From positions 27,104 through 91,103 of the forward strand of contig JBKJNB010000072.1 of assembly GCA_046595995.1 (NCBI GenBank): 64,000 nucleotides of DNA. Reading direction: 5' to 3'. This DNA comes from JAWXBR01 sp046595995. Its GTDB lineage: Bacteria; Bacteroidota; Ignavibacteria; Kapaibacteriales; Kapaibacteriaceae. Each line of letters starts with the position of its first letter. Within the stretch, counting starts at the first letter, position 1. The translations under genes were made by a program, and so were the position numbers. A model generated the notes under the pieces. The model searched no databases and had not been told where the DNA came from. It saw only the letters and a list, made by a program, of their open reading frames with translations. This document shows positions 17,825 to 26,173 of the stretch, piece after piece.

Positions 17825-19444
17825 TCAACGTAGACGAGCAATTTTCGACGCCTCGGGAAAAAGCTCCAAGGCTTTACGAACCTGTTTGTCAACACTATGA
17901 ATAACGGCGTAATAACCGTTTAGACCAAACATTGCACGGCCGATATACGCTTTTAGCAGAGTACGCATGTACTCTCCATCCTGCGTGTAATCGGCGTCGC
18001 TCCATACAACTTCTTTCTTGTCAGAGGCCCTGCGGAAGGTTGCCATGTCGTCAGAAGTAATCTGGTACTCGCGCACAAACTTGCCTAGGTCACCGGAATA
18101 TGTCGTACGAATTTCCTTGCCGCGCGCTTGCATGATTTCATCGCGGACTTCACTGAAGATGTTTGCACGAAGAACATTGCGTAGCATAATCGTCGTTGTG
18201 TCGTTCTTAATAAAGTAGTCGGGAGTGATACCGCCGCCGCCGTATACGGTGCGACCGCCGAGGGTCTTGAATTGTGGACGGTCCTTGAGTTTCCCATCCT
18301 GATCATGTGAGATGTTGTCGCCTTCGGCACCTTCGTCACGACCGTCACCGCCGTAATACTTTGCTTTGTCTTCGTACGAGCGCTGAATGAGACGACCCGA
18401 TGGGGTGTAATAGCGAGAGATGGTAAGGCGATATGCCGAACCGTCACCGAGGGTGTACTGCCGCTGAACGAGCCCCTTACCAAAACTCGACTCACCAACT
18501 ACGAGACCACGATCGAGATCTTGTACCGCACCAGAAACGATTTCGCTTGCCGATGCCGATCCACCATTGATCAGCACCACAAGTGGCATGTCTTCCATTT
18601 CACCGCCGGCGGTTGAGAAGAAGTCTTCGTCGAATTCTGGACGTCGGCCCTTGGTGTACACGATCTTTTGTCCGGCAGGGATAAACGCATCGGCGATACG
18701 ATACGCCTGGTCGAGATATCCACCCGGGTTTGAGCGAAGATCGAGCATGAGTTTCTTCATCCCGCTACTACGCAGTTTGCGCACCGCGCTTACGATTTCG
18801 TCATACGTGGTTGCGCTAAACCGATTAGCAGCAACGTAGCCAACGTCTGTTCCGGTAATAATAAACGACGCTTCGACTGAGTTGAGAGGAATCTTGTCGC
18901 GTGTAATGTTGAACACTAACAATTCTTTTTCGCCAGCACGTTTGATGTGGAGCTTGACGATGGTACCCTTCGGACCGCGCAGTTTTTTCGGAACCATCTC
19001 GCGCGTTGTCTTGATGGCTGATGTGTCATTTATTCTTACAATGCGATCTGTGGCAAGTATGCCGACCTGTTCGCTTGGTCCGCCAACGATCGGCGACACA
19101 ACTGTAATCGTGTCATTGATAATGTCAAACTCGACGCCAATGCCTTCGAAGCTCCCCTGAAAATCTTCTGTTACTTGCTGCATGTCTTTTGCAGAGATGT
19201 ATACAGAGTGCGGGTCGAGTTCGTTTAGCATGCCGCGGATTGCAGCTTCGGTAAGCTTCTGCGTGTCGACCTCTTCGACGTAATTCTTAACTGCGTTCGA
19301 GAGTACCTCATTGTACTTCCTAACAGAATCGAGGGTGTTATCGCCTGAAATGAGGGGCCGAACGTACATGTCCAAGCCAATGCCTGCGACTACGGCAACA
19401 AGAACAATCAGAAGAATACGGGAGGTCGGGATTTTCATGGTCAT
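17825..19444 (-). CDS. ctpA: Carboxy-terminal processing protease (S41, CtpA/Prc type)
   Basis: Periplasmic serine protease acting on C-terminal tails of envelope proteins. Membrane anchor at about 9-25, LDPHSVYIS, a PDZ domain at about 95-175 (GSFEGIGVEFDI), substrate-recognition LRSNPGGYLDQA at 237-248, and the catalytic region NGGSASASEI with GESSFGKGLVQ. By the 25-residue spacing of Bacillus CtpB, Ser298 and Lys323 would be the dyad. A DEGAEGDN-rich loop of about 30 residues sits near 365-400, and about 120 residues follow the protease core. TAGTTTTG (19471-19464) upstream is a likely -7 box. Followed after 27 bases by the DUF3108 gene. Confidence 0.94.
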   Translation of the reverse strand: MTMKIPTSRILLIVLVAVVAGIGLDMYVRPLISGDNTLDSVRKYNEVLSNAVKNYVEEVDTQKLTEAAIRGMLNELDPHSVYISAKDMQQVTEDFQGSFEGIGVEFDIINDTITVVSPIVGGPSEQVGILATDRIVRINDTSAIKTTREMVPKKLRGPKGTIVKLHIKRAGEKELLVFNITRDKIPLNSVEASFIITGTDVGYVAANRFSATTYDEIVSAVRKLRSSGMKKLMLDLRSNPGGYLDQAYRIADAFIPAGQKIVYTKGRRPEFDEDFFSTAGGEMEDMPLVVLINGGSASASEIVSGAVQDLDRGLVVGESSFGKGLVQRQYTLGDGSAYRLTISRYYTPSGRLIQRSYEDKAKYYGGDGRDEGAEGDNISHDQDGKLKDRPQFKTLGGRTVYGGGGITPDYFIKNDTTTIMLRNVLRANIFSEVRDEIMQARGKEIRTTYSGDLGKFVREYQITSDDMATFRRASDKKEVVWSDADYTQDGEYMRTLLKAYIGRAMFGLNGYYAVIHSVDKQVRKALELFPEASKIARLR

Positions 19445-19463
19445 AGTCGAGTGTGATGGGTCG

Positions 19464-19471
19464 CAAAACTA
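19464..19471 (-). promoter_or_regulatory. Candidate -7 promoter element of ctpA
   Basis: TAGTTTTG on the minus strand, an exact fit to TAnnTTTG, 20 bases before the ctpA ATG, implying a very short leader. No obvious -33 TTTG. Confidence 0.45.
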
Positions 19472-19519
19472 CAAAACGCAAGTACCCGACCGATGACGGC
19501 TTCAAGTGTTTCGCAGTGT

Positions 19520-22516
19520 TCACCGGCGAATGATGCAAGGTGTCGAGCGTATGGAGCCGTCCGTTTCGACTACACAGACGTAGGTACCCTCTTGCAGGTA
19601 CTGTACGTCTACGGCAAGCCCCCTGGTCGGAGCCCCTTGCCAGCTTAGGCGATGCACCTCAGAGCCGGTGAGGTCGAGGAACCGGATAACGGCATGGTCG
19701 ATAGGTGAAGCAAACACCAGCGTTAGTACAGAGAATGCAGGAAGGGGCGCGGCCAGGAGGCCGCTAGGGGCAATGCGTCGAACGTCTGTGCCCACGGGTA
19801 CATCGCATCGAGAGACTCCCGCGAAGGCCAACGACTGGCCTTCAGACTGCACGGCAAGTCGGCTGCGCGTACATCCGAACATGAACAATACTGTGTCGGT
19901 TCTGTCTGCTGTGTCGGCTTCGATGGGCGAGAAGCAGATTTCGACCGATTGGCTTGCACCCGGCGCCAGATATATTGGGAACTGATGTTGTGGAGCTGAA
20001 AAGAGAACGTTGTGCTGGATGGCTATCGACGGAATTGTGATGCCGAACGCTCCATAATTGCGCAGCGTAATCAGTTCACAACCCAGCATGCCAATTGCAT
20101 ATGACTGCATTTCCTGACCTCTGAACGCACCCTTAACTCCTGCAATCTCGAGCGTGAATCCTGGTATGGTATCGACAGATGTGGCGACGTTCCCCGCCGA
20201 GTCTATGGCTTCAAAGCCGTAGATCGCGTCCTCATAAGGATCAATAACCGTGACGGTCCACTGTGCGGTATGACCAACAATGGGAACGGGCACATCGGCT
20301 GCGGGTGAAGCAATGCAGTTCACCATCACAGATTCGAGAATACGTGCAGACTCGAGTCCGAAGTCGACGTCTGTAATGTCGCTTACCGTAATGCTTACCG
20401 TAGTCGAGCACGGGTCGATGCTGTTTTGCACTGTTGGAGGTCGCCTGTCGAGCTGCGCGTCGAACATTACGGAAACTGCCTTGCGCTCACGACAAGAGTC
20501 GCCAAGAATGAGTGTGTCGTAGGTAATGCCTTCGCTGTCGAACTGTCTGCAATACCGTATCCAACGCTGCTCGCCTGGTGCAAGCGATAATGGCGCGGGA
20601 ACAGACGATTGCGCTCCGCTTGAGAATCGCAGTGTTGTTAACGTATGCGGATACTTGCCATAGTTCTGCAAAAGCACCGAATCGCATCGTTGTCTACCTA
20701 CAGGCAGAACAACCACATGGTTGTCGGTTGTTGGGTCTGATCCGCGGCCGCTTATGCCAATAGTGAAACCCGGCACGTTAAAAGTGCGGCGAAAAGTCTG
20801 TCCGACGACATCCGTTGCGTCGACTGCTATACTGCCATCGTCGAAGGGATTGACGAGCGTTGCTTGAAACTGCACAACTGCCTGTGGAGCCTGGAACGCT
20901 CCGAGGACAAGCGAAATGTTTTGCTCTGAACCAGGCACTACCGTAATGGTTGCAACGCGCGAGTCACCAAGAACCGAGTCGGCAATCGTGCCGCTAACAG
21001 AGCCACAACGTGCGTCGCCGAGAATTACGGGTGGGTATGTATCGAGCGGACGGAATGCCATGCCGCCGATGTATCCGTATGAATTCGCCACACCATACCC
21101 GTAAACATAGATACCAAATGTCGTGTCGCCCTTGATGTGATGCACACCGTCAGTCATTTTCAACTGTGCCCATGAATACGGCGTCTGAGCAAGCTGCTGA
21201 AACATGCCCGGTGAAACCGGAAGTCCGTCGAGAACGAGACTACTAATTCCAACAGTTGGCACGACGATATTGAGGTATTGCTCTTCATAGATTATCGTTG
21301 GAGAACCAAGATCTACATACTCGTACGACTGTACGTTGATGAATCGATATTCGTCCATGAACTGCTCCGCTGGCGGAACGAGCATCATTAGTGGATCGCC
21401 GACGCGCTGAACAGGTTGCCCGGCTTCGCCTGTCGTTTTCTTAAACTGAGCAACCAAGGCAGGACGTGATGTTGCTATGGCTGACGCACGCGTAAGTGAT
21501 GATTCGAAAACCTGTCCGGCGTTCATCAACACTTGAAACGCGCCATCCACAAGAACAGCCGTCGAATCGAATGCCGCTACGACACGGTAAAGGTCTGTGC
21601 CTATATCAGACTCATTGCTTGACTTAGCAAATGGTGTAACGAATGCACTCTTACCCCACGTGCCCACGGGGCTCATCTGCTCTATAAGGTAGTCACGCGA
21701 AACAAGCTGATCAATGAAGCTTATGGGCAGTGTGGCACGTTGGTGGCCGCCGAACACTGCTACTGGCTTGTTCGCGCGCACGACTGAGCCTGTCAAATCT
21801 GCATTTTGTGCACCATCGAGGGCGGCCTGCACTAGAAAGCTTTCACCTTTCTGCAGCGTCACGACAATAAGATCGCCCTCAAAGGAACGGGTTGTGTTTG
21901 CAGTGGGTGTTATTTCTACTCGCGTGTTGTTTTCGGTTGCGACTACAGCGAACTGTGAGGGTGTAGAATTGCTTTCGCCTGGGAAGGGTCGAAGGTCGGA
22001 GTTGTACGACATCACCACGTAGTCGCCCGTGAGAGCGTCCGTTGGTAGCACGAGCAAGGCGTCACTCGTAGTATTGGCCTGATTCATTGCGTAGACCGTT
22101 ACGTCTGACGCACTTTCGATATGAATGGATTGTGGAGCGGGACTTTCGGCCTGCGAGCCTGCAGGCTGAATCTGACCACCACGGTTGAAGCCTCGAAGCT
22201 CGATGCCATCGAAATACGTGCGATACTCGAACAACACTGCAGGATTCGTTATCGTAAACTGTATAGTAGTCGCCGCGCCGGTAATGTTCGTGATTGTTAT
22301 AGTACCCGTTGTCGGTGCCTCGGCACCGATATAGATGTACAGCTGGTGCTCAAGTTGCTTCTCAGGATTATTGGGTAGCGTAGCCTCGCCGTTATGGAAG
22401 TTGGGAGGGAATGTCAACCAGAAGTCACGCCCCTTGCTGTCTGGATACAGTTGCGCATATGCACAGACGGTCGCAGATAACATACATACACACAACTGCA
22501 CCAACATGGGCTTCAT
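19520..22516 (-). CDS. Large secreted protein with IgGFc-binding-type N-terminal domain and T9SS-like C-terminus
   Basis: 998 aa. Signal peptide MKPMLVQLCVCMLSATVCAYA, then SKGRDFWLTFPPNFH, the hallmark opening of IgGFc-binding-protein N-terminal domains in Bacteroidota, with VTVYAMNQANTTSDALLVLP, VEITPTANTTRSF, VFGGHQRATLPISFIDQLV and FMDEYRFINVQSYEYVDL. The middle has two beta-sandwich repeats each ending in a cysteine-containing strand (CDSVLLQNYGKYPHTLTTLR and CELITLRNYGAFGITIPSIA are paralogous). The last 80 residues look like a sorting domain (IRFLDLTGSEVHRLSW, EGTYVCVVETDG) but lack the usual PNP motif. A paralogue of the N-terminal part is the broken gene at 38596-41017. Follows the phosphatase gene by 9 bases, so co-transcribed. 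Confidence 0.82.
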   Translation of the reverse strand: MKPMLVQLCVCMLSATVCAYAQLYPDSKGRDFWLTFPPNFHNGEATLPNNPEKQLEHQLYIYIGAEAPTTGTITITNITGAATTIQFTITNPAVLFEYRTYFDGIELRGFNRGGQIQPAGSQAESPAPQSIHIESASDVTVYAMNQANTTSDALLVLPTDALTGDYVVMSYNSDLRPFPGESNSTPSQFAVVATENNTRVEITPTANTTRSFEGDLIVVTLQKGESFLVQAALDGAQNADLTGSVVRANKPVAVFGGHQRATLPISFIDQLVSRDYLIEQMSPVGTWGKSAFVTPFAKSSNESDIGTDLYRVVAAFDSTAVLVDGAFQVLMNAGQVFESSLTRASAIATSRPALVAQFKKTTGEAGQPVQRVGDPLMMLVPPAEQFMDEYRFINVQSYEYVDLGSPTIIYEEQYLNIVVPTVGISSLVLDGLPVSPGMFQQLAQTPYSWAQLKMTDGVHHIKGDTTFGIYVYGYGVANSYGYIGGMAFRPLDTYPPVILGDARCGSVSGTIADSVLGDSRVATITVVPGSEQNISLVLGAFQAPQAVVQFQATLVNPFDDGSIAVDATDVVGQTFRRTFNVPGFTIGISGRGSDPTTDNHVVVLPVGRQRCDSVLLQNYGKYPHTLTTLRFSSGAQSSVPAPLSLAPGEQRWIRYCRQFDSEGITYDTLILGDSCRERKAVSVMFDAQLDRRPPTVQNSIDPCSTTVSITVSDITDVDFGLESARILESVMVNCIASPAADVPVPIVGHTAQWTVTVIDPYEDAIYGFEAIDSAGNVATSVDTIPGFTLEIAGVKGAFRGQEMQSYAIGMLGCELITLRNYGAFGITIPSIAIQHNVLFSAPQHQFPIYLAPGASQSVEICFSPIEADTADRTDTVLFMFGCTRSRLAVQSEGQSLAFAGVSRCDVPVGTDVRRIAPSGLLAAPLPAFSVLTLVFASPIDHAVIRFLDLTGSEVHRLSWQGAPTRGLAVDVQYLQEGTYVCVVETDGSIRSTPCIIRR

Positions 22517-22525
22517 CGCAACTCC

Positions 22526-23482
22526 CTAATCAATAATGCTCAGCGTTTCCGCATACGTTTCATTACCGTCGGCATCAAACACTTGAACGTCCATGCGTTT
22601 GTCCGAACACAACAGCGCTGCAAAGCCTCCGTTCGTGTCGGCAAAGTGTGTGTGCTCTCCGTACGCTGTGTTACGTGCACCCCCGCCAGCACCCGAAACG
22701 ATACTAAAGAAAACATCTGTTGGATGCTTGATTACTTGCATATCGTGTTCATGACCGCACAAGTAAACATGCACACCAAACGTATCGAGTAAAGGTTTAA
22801 CATAGTTTACCATGTACGCTTGGTCGCCGTAATACCCATACGACCGCAGCGGATGATGTCCGACAACAACCTTCCATTTAGACTTGCATGCATCAAGCAT
22901 GTCCTCTAGCCATCTCGCCTGATCCTTCCAACCCAGACTACGCGTGAGTAGCGCCTGTGTATCAAGACCAAAAACTGTTACAACCGTTTCGCCATTGCCC
23001 TTGAAATCGCGCGTCCACGTCCGGCCAGGCATATTCCACTGTTTATTGCGATTCCCGTATGCAACCTGTGCGTCGGGGTCAGATCTGTGGTCGTGATTGC
23101 CGAGCACGGCCCACCAAGGCACTTGAATGTTACTGCCTGTATACACGCGTTCAAATTTCGATACCCACTGACTGTCCTCGGCTGAGTCGACACCGTTGGG
23201 ATAGATGTTATCGCCGGTACTAATAATCACGGTCGGACGCGTCAAGGGCTTGGCTGCGATGGCGTTCATGCCGGCCGCAACGCGCTTCTGTAGTGACCCC
23301 CCAGTACCCCAATCGCCGATTGCAAACAAGCAGAGCGCGGGGTCGCCTTTCCAGGGCCCTGGCGGCACTCTCTTCGGTTCAGCGGGCTTGTGACGAACAA
23401 CGCACGAGCCCTTGCCAGCAAGCGCGGTACGCGTCAGCAGGGGCAGGCAGGCAATAGAGGCTAGAAAATGACGGCGCTTCAT
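22526..23482 (-). CDS. Exported metallophosphoesterase, purple-acid-phosphatase type (Tat-like signal)
   Basis: Calcineurin-like phosphatase close to type 5 acid phosphatases. ATG 23482 gives MKRRHFLASIACLPLLTRTA with a twin-arginine RRxFLA pattern, suggesting Tat export of a folded metalloenzyme. Metal-site motifs: AIGDWGTGG, STGDNIYPNG (the YP is typical of tartrate-resistant phosphatases), VLGNHDHRS, VVVGHHPLRS, VYLCGHEHDMQ. Starts 28 bases from the divergent SpoU gene. Co-transcribed with the large T9SS-like protein. Confidence 0.87.
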   Translation of the reverse strand: MKRRHFLASIACLPLLTRTALAGKGSCVVRHKPAEPKRVPPGPWKGDPALCLFAIGDWGTGGSLQKRVAAGMNAIAAKPLTRPTVIISTGDNIYPNGVDSAEDSQWVSKFERVYTGSNIQVPWWAVLGNHDHRSDPDAQVAYGNRNKQWNMPGRTWTRDFKGNGETVVTVFGLDTQALLTRSLGWKDQARWLEDMLDACKSKWKVVVGHHPLRSYGYYGDQAYMVNYVKPLLDTFGVHVYLCGHEHDMQVIKHPTDVFFSIVSGAGGGARNTAYGEHTHFADTNGGFAALLCSDKRMDVQVFDADGNETYAETLSIID

Positions 23483-23510
23483 ACAACGACAACAATACGA
23501 TATTCGCATC

Positions 23511-24065
23511 GTGCGAAAACTCACCCATGATGAACTCGTTGCCCAACGATTGCCAACTACGCAAGCTTTGCAGGTGCAACGCTACCCCATTACGCTTGTG
23601 CTCGAAGACATTCGGTCACTCTACAACGTGGGTTCGATCTTCCGTAGTGCAGACGCTTTTCGCGTCGAGCGATTACTGCTGACAGGCTACACGCCACAGC
23701 CACCGCGTAAAGAGATCAGCAAGACTGCGCTAGGTGCTGATACAACGGTGCCATGGTCATACGAGGCAATCACCACCGATGCTATTGCGCAGCTAAAAGC
23801 AAACGGAGTGCACGTGTTTGCTGTAGAACTCGCAGAATTGTCGCTGCCACTATCTGCAGTCACGTCTATGTTACTCGCGTCGCCGCAGGTGCGCATCGCC
23901 CTCGTGCTCGGTAACGAGCTCACGGGAGTGAGTGCGCCCGTTATGGGGCTCTGCGAAGGGGCTGTCGAGATTCCAATGTTTGGCACCAAACACTCGTTAA
24001 ACGTAGCCGTAGCTGCCGGCATTGTTCTGCATGCCTTGGTTGCATCATTGCCTCCTCGATCGTAG
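23511..24065 (+). CDS. SpoU/TrmH-family RNA 2'-O-methyltransferase
   Basis: SPOUT (trefoil knot) methyltransferase that 2'-O-methylates rRNA or tRNA with SAM. Motif 1 NVGSIFRSADAF, motif 2 ALVLGNELTGVS, motif 3 IPMFGTKHSLNVAVAAGIVL are all present. At 184 aa it is the minimal catalytic form without an RNA-binding extension; the target nucleotide is not predictable. GTG start; the nearby ATG is out of frame. Confidence 0.9.
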   Translation: MRKLTHDELVAQRLPTTQALQVQRYPITLVLEDIRSLYNVGSIFRSADAFRVERLLLTGYTPQPPRKEISKTALGADTTVPWSYEAITTDAIAQLKANGVHVFAVELAELSLPLSAVTSMLLASPQVRIALVLGNELTGVSAPVMGLCEGAVEIPMFGTKHSLNVAVAAGIVLHALVASLPPRS

Positions 24066-24088
24066 CCGACTCCGTACCTTCGCACTAT

Positions 24089-24841
24089 ATGACCGTTGCA
24101 ATTCCTGAGAGCCCCCTTTTTGCGCCCCTTACGGAGCATGCCGAAGCTGTGTGTACACGCTTGGGTTGGAAACTCCTACGCGTGCCCGAGGCAAAGGCCG
24201 GGGATTTGCTGTTGAAGAACTTCGCCGATCTTGCGTTGGTGTCACCGTTGGGCTATGGACTTGGCGTCGGACGCGTGGACTATCGCCTGCTGCCGGGCCC
24301 GTGCGTAATGCTAAACAATTACACGAACATCGCCGGTATCAACTTTCGTGAGAACCTTGAAACCGTGATGACATGCGAAAGCAGGACACCAGACGATTTT
24401 CTATCTGTAATGGGAAGTATGGTTCTTGCAGAGAAGTTCGATCTCGATGTCGCAGTGGTCAAAAAGACGAAGGAAGCGGATACAGCACAAGGCGCAGACT
24501 GCACGATCGACTACGTACGAGACGAACGAGTGTCGGCTCTAGACGTGACCGAAGAATGGTGGGATATCACCGAACTGCCACTTCCTGTTGCAGTGTGGGC
24601 GTGCAGGATGGACGCTGACCTCGACCATGTTCAGGAAGCTGTTGAAGCCATGCAAACAAGCAACCTCGCGCCGCAGATCATCGAAGAGGCGTTAGCTACC
24701 GAAACCCTTCCGCGACAGGGCAGCATTATTTATCGGTGGGGCGAGGACACAGAAAAGGCGCTGATGGCCGCGCTCGAGATGTTGTTTTATCATCAATACA
24801 TACCGGAGCTGCCTGCGATCAAGCTCCTTGGACGGGACTAA
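24089..24841 (+). CDS. MqnA/MqnD-like protein (possible futalosine-pathway chorismate dehydratase)
   Basis: Substrate-binding-protein-like fold. ADLALVSPLGYGLGVGRVDY and LLPGPCVMLNNYTN correspond to the MqnA region that reports on the bound ligand; ALDVTEEWWDITELPLPVAVWACR resembles the (L/D)xxEWxxxTGLPFVxAxWA block of MqnA. Diverged: the usual serine/threonine ligand motifs are not evident. It could be MqnA making 3-enolpyruvylbenzoate for menaquinone, or a paralogue of unknown role. No other mqn gene is nearby. ATG at 24089, three bases before the transaldolase start region at its end. Confidence 0.5.
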   Translation: MTVAIPESPLFAPLTEHAEAVCTRLGWKLLRVPEAKAGDLLLKNFADLALVSPLGYGLGVGRVDYRLLPGPCVMLNNYTNIAGINFRENLETVMTCESRTPDDFLSVMGSMVLAEKFDLDVAVVKKTKEADTAQGADCTIDYVRDERVSALDVTEEWWDITELPLPVAVWACRMDADLDHVQEAVEAMQTSNLAPQIIEEALATETLPRQGSIIYRWGEDTEKALMAALEMLFYHQYIPELPAIKLLGRD

Positions 24842-24844
24842 ATC

Positions 24845-25507
24845 ATGGAACTGTACATAGACAGCGCGAACCTTACAGAGATCAAGCATGCTGCTTCACT
24901 TGGCTTTATTAGTGGCGTAACCACGAATCCGTCGTTGCTTGCGAAAGAGGACCCAACAACGGACATCCACAAGTTGATTCTGGATATCCATGCTAACGTT
25001 GGTGGGCACCTTAGTGTTGAAGTGGTAAGTACCGACACGGCGGGAATGCTGCGTGAAGCAGATGAAATTCTATCGTGGTTTCCAGAAGCAACCATCAAGA
25101 TCCCCTTCATCCCAGCAGGTCTGACTGCCGTCCGTGCCCTCAGTGACCGAAACATTCCAACCAACGTAACGCTGCTCTTTACAGCAATGCAGGCGCTGAT
25201 TGCTGCGAACGCCGGTGCTACCTACGTGAGTTTGTTTATCGGCCGGCTCGATGATGTTGGCACCGATGGGGTAATGGCAGTTCGGGATGCGTGTGAGATA
25301 TGGGATGTACACGGCCTCGATTCGATGATCATCGCCGCATCGATTCGTCATCCGATTCATCTTCTCGAATGTGCACGCGCGGGTGCGCACATCGCAACAA
25401 CACCGTATAAGGTGCTGATGCAGTCTATGAAGCATCCACTCACCGATTCTGGACTTGCTTCCTTCCTCAATGATCACGCGAAGATGACTGATGCCCGCAA
25501 TCGTTGA
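24845..25507 (+). CDS. tal: Transaldolase, short (TalC/MipB) type
   Basis: TIM-barrel Schiff-base aldolase of the pentose phosphate pathway, 220 aa. Seen: FYIDSAN-like ELYIDSANLTEIK, GVTTNPSLLAKE, the active-site lysine in TIKIPF, NVTLLFTAMQALIAANAGA, VSLFIGRLDDVG, IIAASIRHPIHL and TTPYKVLMQ. The segment HLSVEVVSTD has Glu where fructose-6-phosphate aldolases carry Gln, which favours true transaldolase activity (family knowledge). Overlaps the TetR gene by 17 bases. Confidence 0.93.
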   Translation: MELYIDSANLTEIKHAASLGFISGVTTNPSLLAKEDPTTDIHKLILDIHANVGGHLSVEVVSTDTAGMLREADEILSWFPEATIKIPFIPAGLTAVRALSDRNIPTNVTLLFTAMQALIAANAGATYVSLFIGRLDDVGTDGVMAVRDACEIWDVHGLDSMIIAASIRHPIHLLECARAGAHIATTPYKVLMQSMKHPLTDSGLASFLNDHAKMTDARNR

Positions 25508-26147
25508 TAAGGCGGTAAAACGAGCCGAGATACTGCATCATGCCGCTGATGCCTTTTCGCGCACTGGTTTCCACAACACGAAGATGCAGGACATCGCCAC
25601 CTTGGCAGATATTGGCAAGGGCACGATCTACGAATACTTTCGCACAAAGGAAGAACTGTTCCTTGCGATCTACGATGCGTGGATGTCGTCTTACGAGGCA
25701 ATCGTGCGGGAGCGTGTTGACAATGCAACCGACGCAATCAGCAAGGTCGATGCAATTCGCGATTCGGCAGTAGAGTTCTACATGTCGCGTGCAGAGCAAG
25801 CACCACTGCTCCTCGAGTTCTGGGCGCACGCGCTTAGGAGCAATAGCGTTCAATTCCGTGAACGCGTTCACAGAAACCGTACGTTTTTAAGGGATCTTGG
25901 TGTTCAGATTACAAATGACCTGGTAAGCGCAGGGTGGTTTACCAAGGTTGACGCTGCGTCGTTCACCACACTTGAAGCAGGCATTTCGGATGGCATTTTC
26001 TTTGCGTGGCTAATGGAAGACAGAGCCTTCCCCCTCGATAAAGCCTTTACGTTCCGTCAGAGTGTTATCGGACTTGGCTTATTGGCAGGCGATGGCCGGA
26101 CGCTACTTCAGGAACGTCTCGAAGGTAAACTTGAGAAAGGGTTTTAA
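25491..26147 (+). CDS. TetR/AcrR-family transcriptional regulator
   Basis: 218 aa. N-terminal helix-turn-helix: ILHHAADAFSRTGFHNTKMQ, DIATLADIGKGTIYEYFRTK, EELFLAIYD match the TetR DNA-binding domain. The C-terminal ligand domain is of the TetR_C_11/YsiA-like kind (LLLEFWAHALR). Target and inducer unknown; it may control the membrane acyltransferase gene convergent with it or its own operon. Confidence 0.92.
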   Translation: MPAIVDKAVKRAEILHHAADAFSRTGFHNTKMQDIATLADIGKGTIYEYFRTKEELFLAIYDAWMSSYEAIVRERVDNATDAISKVDAIRDSAVEFYMSRAEQAPLLLEFWAHALRSNSVQFRERVHRNRTFLRDLGVQITNDLVSAGWFTKVDAASFTTLEAGISDGIFFAWLMEDRAFPLDKAFTFRQSVIGLGLLAGDGRTLLQERLEGKLEKGF

Positions 26148-26173
26148 GCATGCTTTGGCGTGAACCCTTCGAG

